64,000 bases of DNA from Taibaiella sp. Its GTDB lineage: Bacteria; Bacteroidota; Bacteroidia; Chitinophagales; Chitinophagaceae. The position numbers and the translations under genes were made by a program. The stretch is from the NCBI GenBank assembly GCA_021740995.1, contig JAIOYR010000008.1:1-64000 (forward strand), given 5' to 3'. This document shows, in pieces, positions 46,044 to 54,349 of the stretch (position 1 is the first letter of the stretch; each line of letters opens with the position of its first letter). The notes beneath the pieces were generated by a model. That model did no database searches, was not told where the DNA came from, and was given only the letters and a program-made list of their open reading frames with translations.

Positions 46044-47411
46044 CTAAGCAACCGGTAACGACAATGTGACTATGGTACCTGTTTTGCCGTTAGAGTGTAC
46101 GTTTATAGCACCTTTGTGTAGCCTGAAAATGTTTCTGGTAAGGGGCAGGCCTATACCATACCCTTCATACTTACCGGTGTTTGATGCCCTGAAGAATGGG
46201 TCGTAGATATATTTCAGTTCTTTTTCCGGTATTCCTATGCCCTGGTCTTCTATTCTTATTTGCAACTCCTTATTGTTTTTGGTAACCGTAACAGTCACTT
46301 TTTTATTTTCAGAGTATTTGCAGGCATTTTCTATCACGTTAGATAGCCCAAGTTTTAGCAACTGGTAGTTGCCCATTACGGTCAGGTTACTGTCTTCTGC
46401 CTGCATACTGTCCATGTGTACGCACACATTGTTCTGCGGAATTATTTTATTTATAGTGTTCTTTACTTCTATCAGCAGTTCATCTATTTCTACTTTTTTC
46501 AGGTTTTGTTTTTTACCGTCAAATCCTGTTTGAGCCAGATTCAGCAGGCTGTCTGTAAGCTGCTGCAGCTTCTCTGCCTGATTAAGTATATTCTCTAATG
46601 AATGTCTGTATTCCAGAATGTTTCTGGGTCTTGATAGGGCTACATCCGCTTCAACATATATAGAGGTAAGCGGTGTTCTGAACTCATGCGATGCATTACT
46701 TACAAAGTTATTCTGTGTTTCAAAAGAGGTTTCGAGCCTGCTGAGCATGTCGTTAAAGGTTGACGCTAATTCAGCGATTTCATCTCCTACTTTTCGGTAT
46801 TCAAGCCGTTGATGCAGATTCTCGGCGCCAATTGTTTTTGCTTTTTCTATAATTTCTCGTACAGGCTTGAATGCATGTTTAGAGAAGAAAATGCCGGACC
46901 TGTAGGCAACTATTATTCCGAGCAGGAAACAGGCTATCAATATCAACCTTAGATTGCGTGCATACCTTATGCTGTCATCATTCTGCGCACCTACTATTGC
47001 AATATAGGGTTTGTCCTGGTCATAGTAATAGATGCCTGTATAGAAGAAATTTCCTTTTTTATAATTTGCTCCATTACCGGTTTTCAGCATTTCCAGAAAG
47101 GCCACTGGTATACCTGTGGCTGCTTTAGACTTAGTGAATATCAGCAGGCTGTCTGCCGGAAAGAAGTATTCTCTTTCTCCGGGTAGTGGTTCCAGGTGCT
47201 GCTGTCTTATATCTGCGTATATTTCACCCAGGTCTATCCGGTGCTGCTCCAGCTGGGCTTTGGCGGTAATGATGCCCCTTATTTCCAGTCTTTTATAAAA
47301 ATCCTGAAACGCAAAAACAATCATGAAAAAATACGCTACACAGCAGGTGAGCAGGAGAATGGCTGCAGTGATGCCGGTGAATATCAGTGTTGTTTTCTTT
47401 TGTATGGTCAT
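46044..47411 (-). CDS. sensor histidine kinase (two-component)
   Basis: A 455-residue membrane kinase: TM1 (about 8-36), a periplasmic sensor region (37-150), TM2 (about 153-172), a HAMP region, the dimerisation/phospho-acceptor domain with His242 in NASHEFRTPLTS, and the ATPase domain with N-box NVIENACKYS, G1 DQGIGIP and G2 GYGIGLPL. Domain order matches CusS/heavy-metal and similar OmpR-partner kinases. Its gene follows the regulator gene after two bases, so they form one operon. Confidence 0.93.
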   Translation of the reverse strand: MTIQKKTTLIFTGITAAILLLTCCVAYFFMIVFAFQDFYKRLEIRGIITAKAQLEQHRIDLGEIYADIRQQHLEPLPGEREYFFPADSLLIFTKSKAATGIPVAFLEMLKTGNGANYKKGNFFYTGIYYYDQDKPYIAIVGAQNDDSIRYARNLRLILIACFLLGIIVAYRSGIFFSKHAFKPVREIIEKAKTIGAENLHQRLEYRKVGDEIAELASTFNDMLSRLETSFETQNNFVSNASHEFRTPLTSIYVEADVALSRPRNILEYRHSLENILNQAEKLQQLTDSLLNLAQTGFDGKKQNLKKVEIDELLIEVKNTINKIIPQNNVCVHMDSMQAEDSNLTVMGNYQLLKLGLSNVIENACKYSENKKVTVTVTKNNKELQIRIEDQGIGIPEKELKYIYDPFFRASNTGKYEGYGIGLPLTRNIFRLHKGAINVHSNGKTGTIVTLSLPVA

Positions 47412-47413
47412 AT

Positions 47414-48091
47414 TCAGGAGTCCTTCAGTATATATCCCATACCTATTACCGTGTGTATCAGCTTTTGCTCAAAATCCTTATCTATTTTTTTTCTGAGATA
47501 GTTCACATATACATCTACCACATTGGTCGCCATATTGAAATCAACACCCCATACATGCTCCAGCAGATCCATACGGGATATTACTCTGCGCTGGTTTTTC
47601 ATAAAGTATTCCAACATTCTGTATTCAGTAGACGTAAGGTTGATTGCTGTATTTTCTCTTTTTACAGTTTTAGCGTCCGGGTCCAATTCCAGTCCGGCTA
47701 ATCTTAATATCTTATCTTCAGTAAAATTTTCAGAATTACGCCGTAAGAGTGCTCTGATGCGGGCCAGCAACTCGGCAAATTTGAATGGTTTTATCAGATA
47801 GTCATCTGCGCCTTTCTCCAGCCCGGTTACTATATTGTCTGTGGTGCCAAGTGCTGTCAGCAATAGAATTGGTCGGTTGTCCTTTGCTTTTCGCAGCATT
47901 CTGCACAGTTCCAGTCCGTTTATGCCGGGCAGCATTATATCCAGTATATACAGGTCGTAAGTGTGGGTTACTGCCATCTGAAAACCAATATTACCATCCG
48001 GCGCTATGCTCACTTTATAGCCTGCTTCTCCCAGTCCCTTGCTTATTACATTGGCTATGCTTGGCTCGTCTTCTACCAGTAGTATATTCAT
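47414..48091 (-). CDS. OmpR-family response regulator
   Basis: A 225-residue regulator with receiver domain (Asp51 in LYILDIMLPG, conserved Lys101 in YLIKPF) and a winged-helix DNA-binding domain (LTSTEYRMLEYFMKN ... VVDVYVNYLRKKID). It is the partner of the kinase encoded directly downstream. Target genes are unknown; the neighbouring SulP/UspA genes on the same strand are candidates by position only. Confidence 0.95.
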   Translation of the reverse strand: MNILLVEDEPSIANVISKGLGEAGYKVSIAPDGNIGFQMAVTHTYDLYILDIMLPGINGLELCRMLRKAKDNRPILLLTALGTTDNIVTGLEKGADDYLIKPFKFAELLARIRALLRRNSENFTEDKILRLAGLELDPDAKTVKRENTAINLTSTEYRMLEYFMKNQRRVISRMDLLEHVWGVDFNMATNVVDVYVNYLRKKIDKDFEQKLIHTVIGMGYILKDS

Positions 48092-48103
48092 AATCGGGCC
48101 CGG

Positions 48104-49150
48104 TTATTTTTGCAATACTTCAGCGTTTTTTTTCGCCTCAGCTACTACCTTTTCCCAGCGCCAGGCCGTATCCATCATGGCTTCCAGGTCATACTGTGTT
48201 TGCCAGCCCAGTAGTTTGCGGGCTCTGTTGTTATTGGCATATACTTCTATGATATCGCCTTCGCGCCTTCCGCCTATTTTATAGTTTAGCTTTTCACCGC
48301 TTACTTTTTCAAAGGCACTTATCAGCTCCAGTACGGTTACCCCATTGCCTGTACCCAGATTGAATACTTCACAGTTCGATTTGTTCTGGTCGTCTATTAT
48401 ATACTTGAGTGCTCTGGTGTGTGCATTGGCTATGTCCATCACATGTATGTAGTCCCGCACACAAGAGCCGTCGCGTGTGTTATAGTCATTGCCAAACACC
48501 GTCATCTCTTTACGCTTGCCTATAGCTGTTTGTGTTATTACCGGTACTACACTTTCAGAGAGGTCCTGAAATTCGCCTATCAGCGCCGATGGATGCGCAC
48601 CTACTGGGTTGAAGTACCTGAGCAATATGGTATTGAAGTCTTTGTGGAAATTGGTGAAATCACGACATATGGCTTCGCCCATTTGTTTGGTGCGGGCATA
48701 GGGCGATTCCGGCTCGGCAAATGGTGCTTCTTCTGATACCGGTAGCTCGCTGGTATTGCCATACACTGAGCAGGATGAAGAGAAGACGAAATTGTCAACA
48801 TCAAAATCTTCTGCGCATTGCAGTATGTTCAGCAGAGAGTTGATATTATTTCTGAAATAGAGCAGTGGCTCTTTCACCGACTCCGGCACCGACTTCAATG
48901 CCGCAAAATGAATTACACCTACAAGATCCGGGTTCTCCAGAAAGATAGCCTCTGTATCATCCAGATTGCAAAGGTCTACTTTGTAATTCTTAACCTTAAC
49001 GCCGGTTATTTTTTCTACACCGTCCAGCATCTTCAGCGATCCTTTAGAAAGGTCGTCAACCGATATAACATCAAAGCCGTTTTGAATCAGGTCTACTATT
49101 GTGTGGCCGCCTATGTAACCACAACCGCCTGTTACCAGAATCTTGCTCAT
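48104..49150 (-). CDS. galE: UDP-glucose 4-epimerase
   Basis: A 348-residue SDR that interconverts UDP-glucose and UDP-galactose. Started at ATG 49150 (MSKILVTGGCGYIGGHT). Catalytic motif SSSCSVYGN with the SPYARTKQMGE Tyr-x3-Lys; LRYFNPVGAHPS and NLGTGNGVTVLELI are diagnostic. Its product could supply galactose for the nearby polysaccharide genes. The response-regulator gene follows after 12 bases and could be co-transcribed. Confidence 0.95.
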   Translation of the reverse strand: MSKILVTGGCGYIGGHTIVDLIQNGFDVISVDDLSKGSLKMLDGVEKITGVKVKNYKVDLCNLDDTEAIFLENPDLVGVIHFAALKSVPESVKEPLLYFRNNINSLLNILQCAEDFDVDNFVFSSSCSVYGNTSELPVSEEAPFAEPESPYARTKQMGEAICRDFTNFHKDFNTILLRYFNPVGAHPSALIGEFQDLSESVVPVITQTAIGKRKEMTVFGNDYNTRDGSCVRDYIHVMDIANAHTRALKYIIDDQNKSNCEVFNLGTGNGVTVLELISAFEKVSGEKLNYKIGGRREGDIIEVYANNNRARKLLGWQTQYDLEAMMDTAWRWEKVVAEAKKNAEVLQK

Positions 49151-49165
49151 AAATGAAAGTTTTAC

Positions 49166-49206
49166 AACACAAAACATTTATAGATGGTAAACACCTCTTT
49201 TGTGTT
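49166..49206. promoter_or_regulatory. inverted repeat in the galE leader
   Basis: AACACAAAA (49166-49174) and TTTTGTGTT (49198-49206) are perfect 9-base arms 23 bases apart. On the minus strand the element lies just downstream of the -7 box TATATTTG (49211-49218), so it would be in the 5' end of the galE mRNA or act as an operator. Confidence 0.5.
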
Positions 49207-49210
49207 ACTG

Positions 49211-49218
49211 CAAATATA
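49211..49218 (-). promoter_or_regulatory. -7 box for galE
   Basis: Minus-strand TATATTTG matches TAnnTTTG exactly, 60 bases before the galE start. The -33 element is not clear. Confidence 0.5.
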
Positions 49219-49351
49219 TGTGTCCTGTGTGTTCAGATAAATTTTTTTATCCCGGATTTAATGGATATATAATGAGTGTATATTGTATCATAAAACATGT
49301 ATTTACATGTTCAGATTTTACGTCGGAATGTTTATTTTTACTTTGCAAACT

Positions 49352-49513
49352 ATGATTTTAAGAAGCCTGCTATACATCATTGCGCTGATACTTATTGCCG
49401 GTTGGGCATTAGGGTATTTTCTGTGGCGGCCGGGGCCATTTATTCATGTTATGGCCTTACTGGCAGTAGTGGCCTTACTGCTGGGCATCACCCAAAAAGA
49501 AGGTATTCGCTGA
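49352..49513 (+). CDS. small two-helix membrane protein (lmo0937/DUF5670-like)
   Basis: A 53-residue protein started at ATG 49352 (MILRSLLYIIALILIAGW). Two hydrophobic helices, the second LLAVVALLLGI, separated by a short Trp/Arg/Pro/His stretch (WRPGPFIHV). This pattern fits the lmo0937-type small membrane proteins found in many bacteria, often induced by stress; function unknown. The upstream frame extension to 49283 overlaps the galE promoter region and is rejected. Confidence 0.7.
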   Translation: MILRSLLYIIALILIAGWALGYFLWRPGPFIHVMALLAVVALLLGITQKEGIR

Positions 49514-49588
49514 GCCTTGTCCTTTCCCCAAAACGCAAACTTTTATCCACAAAGCCTTTTTAGCTTATAATTTTGGTTTTATTTCAAA

Positions 49589-49596
49589 TATCTTTG
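49589..49596 (+). promoter_or_regulatory. -7 box for dnaN
   Basis: TATCTTTG matches TAnnTTTG, 20 bases before the dnaN start. The nearest TTTG upstream (49572) is too close for ideal spacing. Confidence 0.45.
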
Positions 49597-49615
49597 TTGG
49601 AAACATACTATACCA

Positions 49616-50737
49616 ATGCGTTTCATTATCACATCATCTGTGCTGCTCAAAAACCTGCAGCAGATAGGCGGCATCATCAGTGCCAATAACGTGCTCTCTG
49701 TACTCGAAGATTTTCTGTTCGACCTTCATGGAAATATGCTTACCCTGACAGCTACAGATCTCGAAACCATGATGCGTGTGCAGATGCCCGTAAATGAGTC
49801 TGAAGGCGAAGGGAGAATATGTATCCCATCTAAAATAATACTGGAATACCTTAAAAACCTGCCGGAGCAGCCCGTTACTTTCATCATCAACGAGACCGAC
49901 TTGTCTATTGACATGTCCAGCAATTCGGGCAAGTATCGTATAGTAGGCGAGAAGGCCGACGACTTCCCAAAAGAACCTGCTCCCGGCGATACTACAGGGT
50001 TTACTATGCCGTCAAAAGTGCTGATTGATTGCATCAACAAAACATTGTTTGCAGTAAGCACAGATACACTGCGCCCTGCTATGACCGGTGTGTTTTTCGA
50101 GATGACCACCGAGAATATCAGTTTTGTGTCTACCGATGCGCACAGGCTGGTGCAGATGCGCAGAGACGATATCTCCTGCCCTTTGCCGGGTGGGTTTGTA
50201 GTACCTAAGAAACCATTGCAGCAGCTGCGTGGCACATTGCCTACCGATGATTCTGTACTCACACTTGCTTACAACAACAGTCACCTGTTTGTTACCGGCG
50301 AGTATGTAAGCCTCAGCTGTCGCCTTATAGATGCCCGCTTCCCCGATTATCGTGCAGTAATACCCGCAGACAATCCGTATCGCCTTACACTCAATCGTGC
50401 GGAATTTGCAAGTGCTTTGCGCCGGGTAAATATTTTTGCCAATAAGACAACCAATCAGGTGTTGCTGGACATCGTAGGCAACAGCCTCAACATCAGCGCA
50501 CAGGATATAGACTTCTCTTACGAGGGTAAGGAAACACTATCGTGCCAGTATAGCGGCGAAGACATGAAAATTGCCTTCAACGCAAAACTAATGGTAGAAA
50601 TTGTAAACAACCTCGATGGCGATGAGGTAGTGCTGGAGCTCAGTACACCATCTCGTGCCGGAATTTTCCGCTCTATAGACAGAACCGAAAATGAAGACCT
50701 GATGATGCTGCTCATGCCATTGATGGTGGGTATTTAA
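49616..50737 (+). CDS. dnaN: DNA polymerase III sliding clamp (beta subunit)
   Basis: A 373-residue protein with the three repeated clamp domains; MRFIITSSVLLKNLQQIGGII begins domain 1, and the chain ends with the conserved ENEDLMMLLMPLMVGI. The clamp tethers polymerases and repair enzymes to DNA. Length matches the family. dnaA is not adjacent here, as is common in Bacteroidota, so this locus gives no evidence for an origin. Confidence 0.97.
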   Translation: MRFIITSSVLLKNLQQIGGIISANNVLSVLEDFLFDLHGNMLTLTATDLETMMRVQMPVNESEGEGRICIPSKIILEYLKNLPEQPVTFIINETDLSIDMSSNSGKYRIVGEKADDFPKEPAPGDTTGFTMPSKVLIDCINKTLFAVSTDTLRPAMTGVFFEMTTENISFVSTDAHRLVQMRRDDISCPLPGGFVVPKKPLQQLRGTLPTDDSVLTLAYNNSHLFVTGEYVSLSCRLIDARFPDYRAVIPADNPYRLTLNRAEFASALRRVNIFANKTTNQVLLDIVGNSLNISAQDIDFSYEGKETLSCQYSGEDMKIAFNAKLMVEIVNNLDGDEVVLELSTPSRAGIFRSIDRTENEDLMMLLMPLMVGI

Positions 50738-50764
50738 GGGTGAAAGAAATTAGGACACAAACCT

Positions 50765-50996
50765 TAAAAAATTAAAGGGGCCGAAGCCCCAATAAAAATA
50801 GTAACAGAAGCAGTGTCAAGGAAGGAGACTTTATCGGATTAGACAGCAACTATATTCTGTCGATGTCCTCTCATTCTGGTACGTTGTTAGTTTCATGAGC
50901 GAAACAATACACACCAGTTACGGTAAAAGTCCTTTACAACCTGCGCAGGAAACAGTTAGAGCTGTTTGGAGCCCCATTTTCATGGGGTTTTCCTGT
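50765..50996 (-). ncRNA. putative structured small RNA, about 230 nt, family uncertain
   Basis: The gap between dnaN and gldH contains a complete minus-strand transcription unit without an open frame. It starts after a promoter at 51002-51031 and ends at a terminator: GGGGC, TTCG loop, GCCCC (50777-50790), then a T-rich tail to 50765. In order the RNA can form CCCCAT-GAAA-ATGGGG, AAACAG/CTGTTT, the palindrome CCTGCGCAGG, a long-range stem AAGGACTTT with AAAGTCTCCTT (2-nt bulge), and inside it ACTGGT/ACCAG, GTTTC/GAAAC and GACAG/CTGTC hairpins. Length and stand-alone expression fit a housekeeping RNA; 6S-like RNA (6S-Flavo) is one hypothesis. It lacks recognisable RNase P, tmRNA or SRP signatures. 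Confidence 0.7.
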
Positions 50997-51001
50997 TTTA
51001 A

Positions 51002-51031
51002 CAAAGGTAGTACCATTTTCAGTATAACAAA
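51002..51031 (-). promoter_or_regulatory. promoter of the small RNA
   Basis: On the minus strand, TTTG (51028-51031), an 18-base spacer and TACCTTTG (51002-51009) match the Bacteroidota sigma-ABfr consensus. This is the best promoter seen in the window. Confidence 0.75.
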
Positions 51032-51176
51032 ATGCAAAAAATAATCTTTTTTACAGTATTAATTACCTTTCTAACCACTATGAGATAAACATTCAACATA
51101 GAACATCGATAGTTCATACGGAAAAGCCAAACACGAATATTGGGTATATTTTTTACTCTTTCGGAATTGCGTTTTG

Positions 51177-51184
51177 TACATTTG
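51177..51184 (+). promoter_or_regulatory. -7 box for gldH
   Basis: TACATTTG fits TAnnTTTG, 20 bases before the gldH start codon. The -33 element is weak. Confidence 0.5.
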
Positions 51185-51203
51185 TCCTTTCTGAATTCTA
51201 GAT

Positions 51204-51692
51204 ATGCGCAGAATCCGTATTGTTGCTATTTTTTTATTGTCCTGCTGCCTGTTGGCGGCATGTATGCCCTCGCCTCACTATCAGAAACAGGAGGCGATCC
51301 CGGGCAATGCCTGGACCTATAGTTTCAAGCCTGTTTTCACTTTCGAGATTACAGATACTACCGCCGTATATCAGCCTTATTTTATCATTCGCCATACACA
51401 GGCATATCCCTACAACAATCTGTGGATGTGGCTCTATATCAAAACACCCGGAGATACCGTAACCACAAAAGCGCGCATAAACATTACCCTCTCTGAGCCC
51501 TCAGGTGAGTGGCTGGGCAGGGGTATGGGCGAGATATATGAGCAGCGCATGCTCATATCGCTTGGCGACTCTGTAAACCTGAGTCGAAAGGGCACCTACC
51601 AGATTACCATGGAGCAAAATATGCGCATCAATCCACTTCCCGAGGTGCTGCACGTAGGCTTGCGCGTAGAAAAGGCTACCATTAAAAGGTAA
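51204..51692 (+). CDS. gldH: gliding motility lipoprotein GldH
   Basis: A 162-residue lipoprotein precursor (lipobox LLAACMPS). The mature part matches GldH: AIPGNAWTYSF, YFIIRHTQAYPYNNLWMWL and GEWLGRGMGEIYEQRMLI. In Flavobacterium GldH is required for gliding and for T9SS-linked surface protein stability. Its presence agrees with T9SS cargo genes elsewhere in the window. Other gld genes are not nearby. Confidence 0.88.
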   Translation: MRRIRIVAIFLLSCCLLAACMPSPHYQKQEAIPGNAWTYSFKPVFTFEITDTTAVYQPYFIIRHTQAYPYNNLWMWLYIKTPGDTVTTKARINITLSEPSGEWLGRGMGEIYEQRMLISLGDSVNLSRKGTYQITMEQNMRINPLPEVLHVGLRVEKATIKR

Positions 51693-52285
51693 TTGGACAA
51701 AAGAGGTGAAAAAGGCATGGCACTCTTTTTTGCTGTCACCCAAGTATTAAGACAGCTTATCGACGGAGCCTCATAAAATTCTGTTATCAATTTTACTATT
51801 ATTGCACCCGCCCGATGGTAGTATTGTCACAGTGAGCAAACAACCTGCCTGCTGCAGGCAGGTTTGGATCAAACAAGCTCGTTTAAAATGAAATTAGCAA
51901 AGGTCATGGGTAGGAAATGAGGGAATTCCCCGCCTTTTTTCAACCTGCCTGACGGTAGGCAGGGGAGGGGATGCAATAAAAAAGCGAAGGCTTTTTTATT
52001 GCTGGGGTGGTAAACTTACGGGTGTGTAGTAACACTTGTCAACGGCAGCCGGGCCAAACCGCGGCATGCTCGGTTTATGTTTTTTTGCTAAATTGGAATA
52101 CGGTAGTATTAATAGCGGCACATTATCAGGTCACACTACAACTAACCATAAGAGCAGTCATTGCGTCCCGAATACTTTCGGGATCTCCGAAGCAATCTCG
52201 CGGCCTATGAAAAATCGTTTAATGCCTGCCTGTTTGCTGCTCGACAACTTACCACTTCATTGAACACCCCGGCACATCCTGTTCC
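51693..52285. other. 593-base spacer rich in palindromic repeats
   Basis: No gene. Contains AACCTGCCTG-CTG-CAGGCAGGTT (51842-51864), a related CCTGCCT/AGGCAGG palindrome (51944-51963), the terminator-like 51974-52001 element, the short dispersed repeat at 52001-52015, and a TCCCGAA/TTCGGGA hairpin (about 52168-52186) within a CATTGCG...GAAGCAATCTCGCGG stretch. These are the kinds of REP-like units that gather between convergent genes. Confidence 0.6.
51974..52001. terminator. bidirectional hairpin terminator candidate
   Basis: CAATAAAAAAGC and GCTTTTTTATTG form perfect 12-base arms around GAAG. It lies between the convergent gldH and DUF3857 genes. Confidence 0.6.
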
Positions 52286-54343
52286 TTACTTTCTCACCAG
52301 TATCAGCATCACATTATTGAAGTCTGCCGAAGTGTTATACACCTTGCGGAAACGCTCATACTCCGTGAGTGGGAAGTGTAGTTGCGTGTACTTTTCATTT
52401 ACGGTTATTACCAGCTTATCACCGTTCTTATTGCTCTTTATTAGTCGGTAGTCAGATGTGAAGCTGATTACATTTTCCAGTTCCCCGTTCAGGTAATCTG
52501 CACTCATACGCACCGCATCAGGGTTTTGTATTTTATATCCCTTGGGAATATTGATGGTTATTGTTCTGTTGTATGATTGCGGGTACAGCAAGTCTGCCGG
52601 AGTTACTCTTGTTTTTTCTTCATACATATGTGGCTGCGACCCTATAAGCGAACCCGCCTTTACCAGATACCTGTTGCCGGCCTTATTTACCAGATTAGAG
52701 AGGTAGGCAGACGCGTACAGCATCAGCGGCTTGTTGGTGTAATAGTTACTTACATCTTCGTTAGTGAAGCTATACTTCAGTATATCGGCAGGGTTGCCGG
52801 AAAGCTCCAGAATACCGGTTACATACTTTTTCATATTCTCAGGGCGCACATAGGGTAGCTGGCTGCGCATATCGGCAGCGGCATATCCGTACCACTCATG
52901 AGATATGTCTATGGTTGCATCCATATCTTTGGTAAAGGTGACAGAGGTATTGATGTCGTGCCTTGTTTCCTTTTCTGACAATGGTGTTATATTGCGCACC
53001 TTGTACAGACCGCCTGTTACTTCCCCTCTTTGCGGAATGGTACAGAACACACCCTTGCTGCCCGCAAGCACTACAGGTATCATTGGGTAGCGCAGCGATT
53101 TTGATAAAGGACTCAGAAACTTCTTCTGCTCCGGGAAGTAGATCACCGTATAGTCAAGCCCTTTCCAGCTCTCAAATTTAGTATCCAGCTTGTGTTGTGT
53201 ACGGTCGTATGCCCAGCCTATTTCGTGTGGTATACCAGCCTGTGTGAGGCAGGCAGCAAACAGCTTGATATAGCCCTTGTGGCTGGCTGCTTTTTTCGAG
53301 ATAATAGTGTCCAGTACATTTCTTGAATCTTCGTAGCCGGCGGCATACACCGACATAGACCTGCGTGCGCTGGTGGCTATCACCTCTTTGCGCTCCTCAT
53401 AGTCTACAAACGGATAAAGGACAATGTGTTTCTTTATGCCTTGTTCTATTTTCTTTATGTTTTCTACATCATTTCCATTGGCCAGCACTCCCAGCGAGGA
53501 GAGAAACTGGTTTACTGCACGGTATTCCTTGTTGGTAAGTTTGTAGTTTTCATCATACAGTTTACGGGCCAGGTTGTTGTAGGTATTTAGCTTTATTTTT
53601 TCCTCGTTGTCATTCATGTAGTAGCTAACTCTGTATTCGAAAGCCATGGTATGCAGCGCATAAAAACTGTTTTTCTCAGGCAGCAAAGCAGGAATATCTT
53701 TTATCTCGGTTTTGTATTGCAGACGGTTGTTCAGCGGCTCAGGTGTGAGGCGCGGAAATCCATTATGGCTCTTGCTTTCCACCAACATGTTCTTGCGGTA
53801 AGACATCAGAAAGCGGGTGTGGGCCACCGGCTCATCGTACTGAAAATGTACCTTGCCAAAGTTGTCGTTGGCATTTATTTCTTTTACCAGAAACTCTATT
53901 TCCGAATTTACTTCCACACCTTCTACCGGTATTACTACCATAGAGTTATCCTCGGTTATCAGTATGCGTTTACGGTCTATTACATTTATTTTGCCCGATG
54001 GAGAAATGGAGCGTGCCTTGATGACAGGTACTTTAGTACCCCTGTTCAGCGGCACCATGATAGTGCTGTAACGCTCTATACCTCTCTTGTCCAGCACCTT
54101 GATGATAGCATGACTGGTAGAGTGTTTTACAATGTAGCCTCCTTCTACGCGGTAGTCTATTCGCACGTCGTTGAGTAGCCTTACAGCGGGCTGCGAGGCA
54201 TGCTCAGGCGGCACAGGATGCGATACCGGGTTTTCTTCCCACTCAGTCCAAATGGGGTTCTGAGATAAGTATAGTTTTTTCTGTGCGGAAACACTGAGCA
54301 CTACTACAGAAAACAGAATAATAAATGCGGAAAGTTTTTTCAT
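52286..54343 (-). CDS. DUF3857-like exported protein with degenerate transglutaminase domain
   Basis: A 685-residue protein with a signal peptide (MKKLSAFIILFSVVVLSVSA). The N-terminal half resembles DUF3857 (GIERYSTIMVPLNRGTKVPVIKARSISPSGKI). The central part (about 330-430) aligns with the transglutaminase core of the next gene, but the Cys motif GDCKD is replaced by HKGYIKLFAACLTQAG, and the His motif YDHM by LDYTVI, so it looks inactive. The rest is beta-rich. It follows its paralogue by six bases in one operon, and the two may act together at the envelope. Function unknown. Confidence 0.8.
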   Translation of the reverse strand: MKKLSAFIILFSVVVLSVSAQKKLYLSQNPIWTEWEENPVSHPVPPEHASQPAVRLLNDVRIDYRVEGGYIVKHSTSHAIIKVLDKRGIERYSTIMVPLNRGTKVPVIKARSISPSGKINVIDRKRILITEDNSMVVIPVEGVEVNSEIEFLVKEINANDNFGKVHFQYDEPVAHTRFLMSYRKNMLVESKSHNGFPRLTPEPLNNRLQYKTEIKDIPALLPEKNSFYALHTMAFEYRVSYYMNDNEEKIKLNTYNNLARKLYDENYKLTNKEYRAVNQFLSSLGVLANGNDVENIKKIEQGIKKHIVLYPFVDYEERKEVIATSARRSMSVYAAGYEDSRNVLDTIISKKAASHKGYIKLFAACLTQAGIPHEIGWAYDRTQHKLDTKFESWKGLDYTVIYFPEQKKFLSPLSKSLRYPMIPVVLAGSKGVFCTIPQRGEVTGGLYKVRNITPLSEKETRHDINTSVTFTKDMDATIDISHEWYGYAAADMRSQLPYVRPENMKKYVTGILELSGNPADILKYSFTNEDVSNYYTNKPLMLYASAYLSNLVNKAGNRYLVKAGSLIGSQPHMYEEKTRVTPADLLYPQSYNRTITINIPKGYKIQNPDAVRMSADYLNGELENVISFTSDYRLIKSNKNGDKLVITVNEKYTQLHFPLTEYERFRKVYNTSADFNNVMLILVRK

Positions 54344-54349
54344 AAGGCC

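Noticed and set aside
49616-50737. Replication origin near dnaN
   Set aside because: No dnaA gene and no cluster of DnaA boxes seen; dnaN is often remote from the origin in this phylum.
50777-50790. GGGGC-CGAA-GCCCC as a terminator for dnaN
   Set aside because: On the plus strand no T-run follows; the T-run is on the minus strand, so it fits the small RNA instead.
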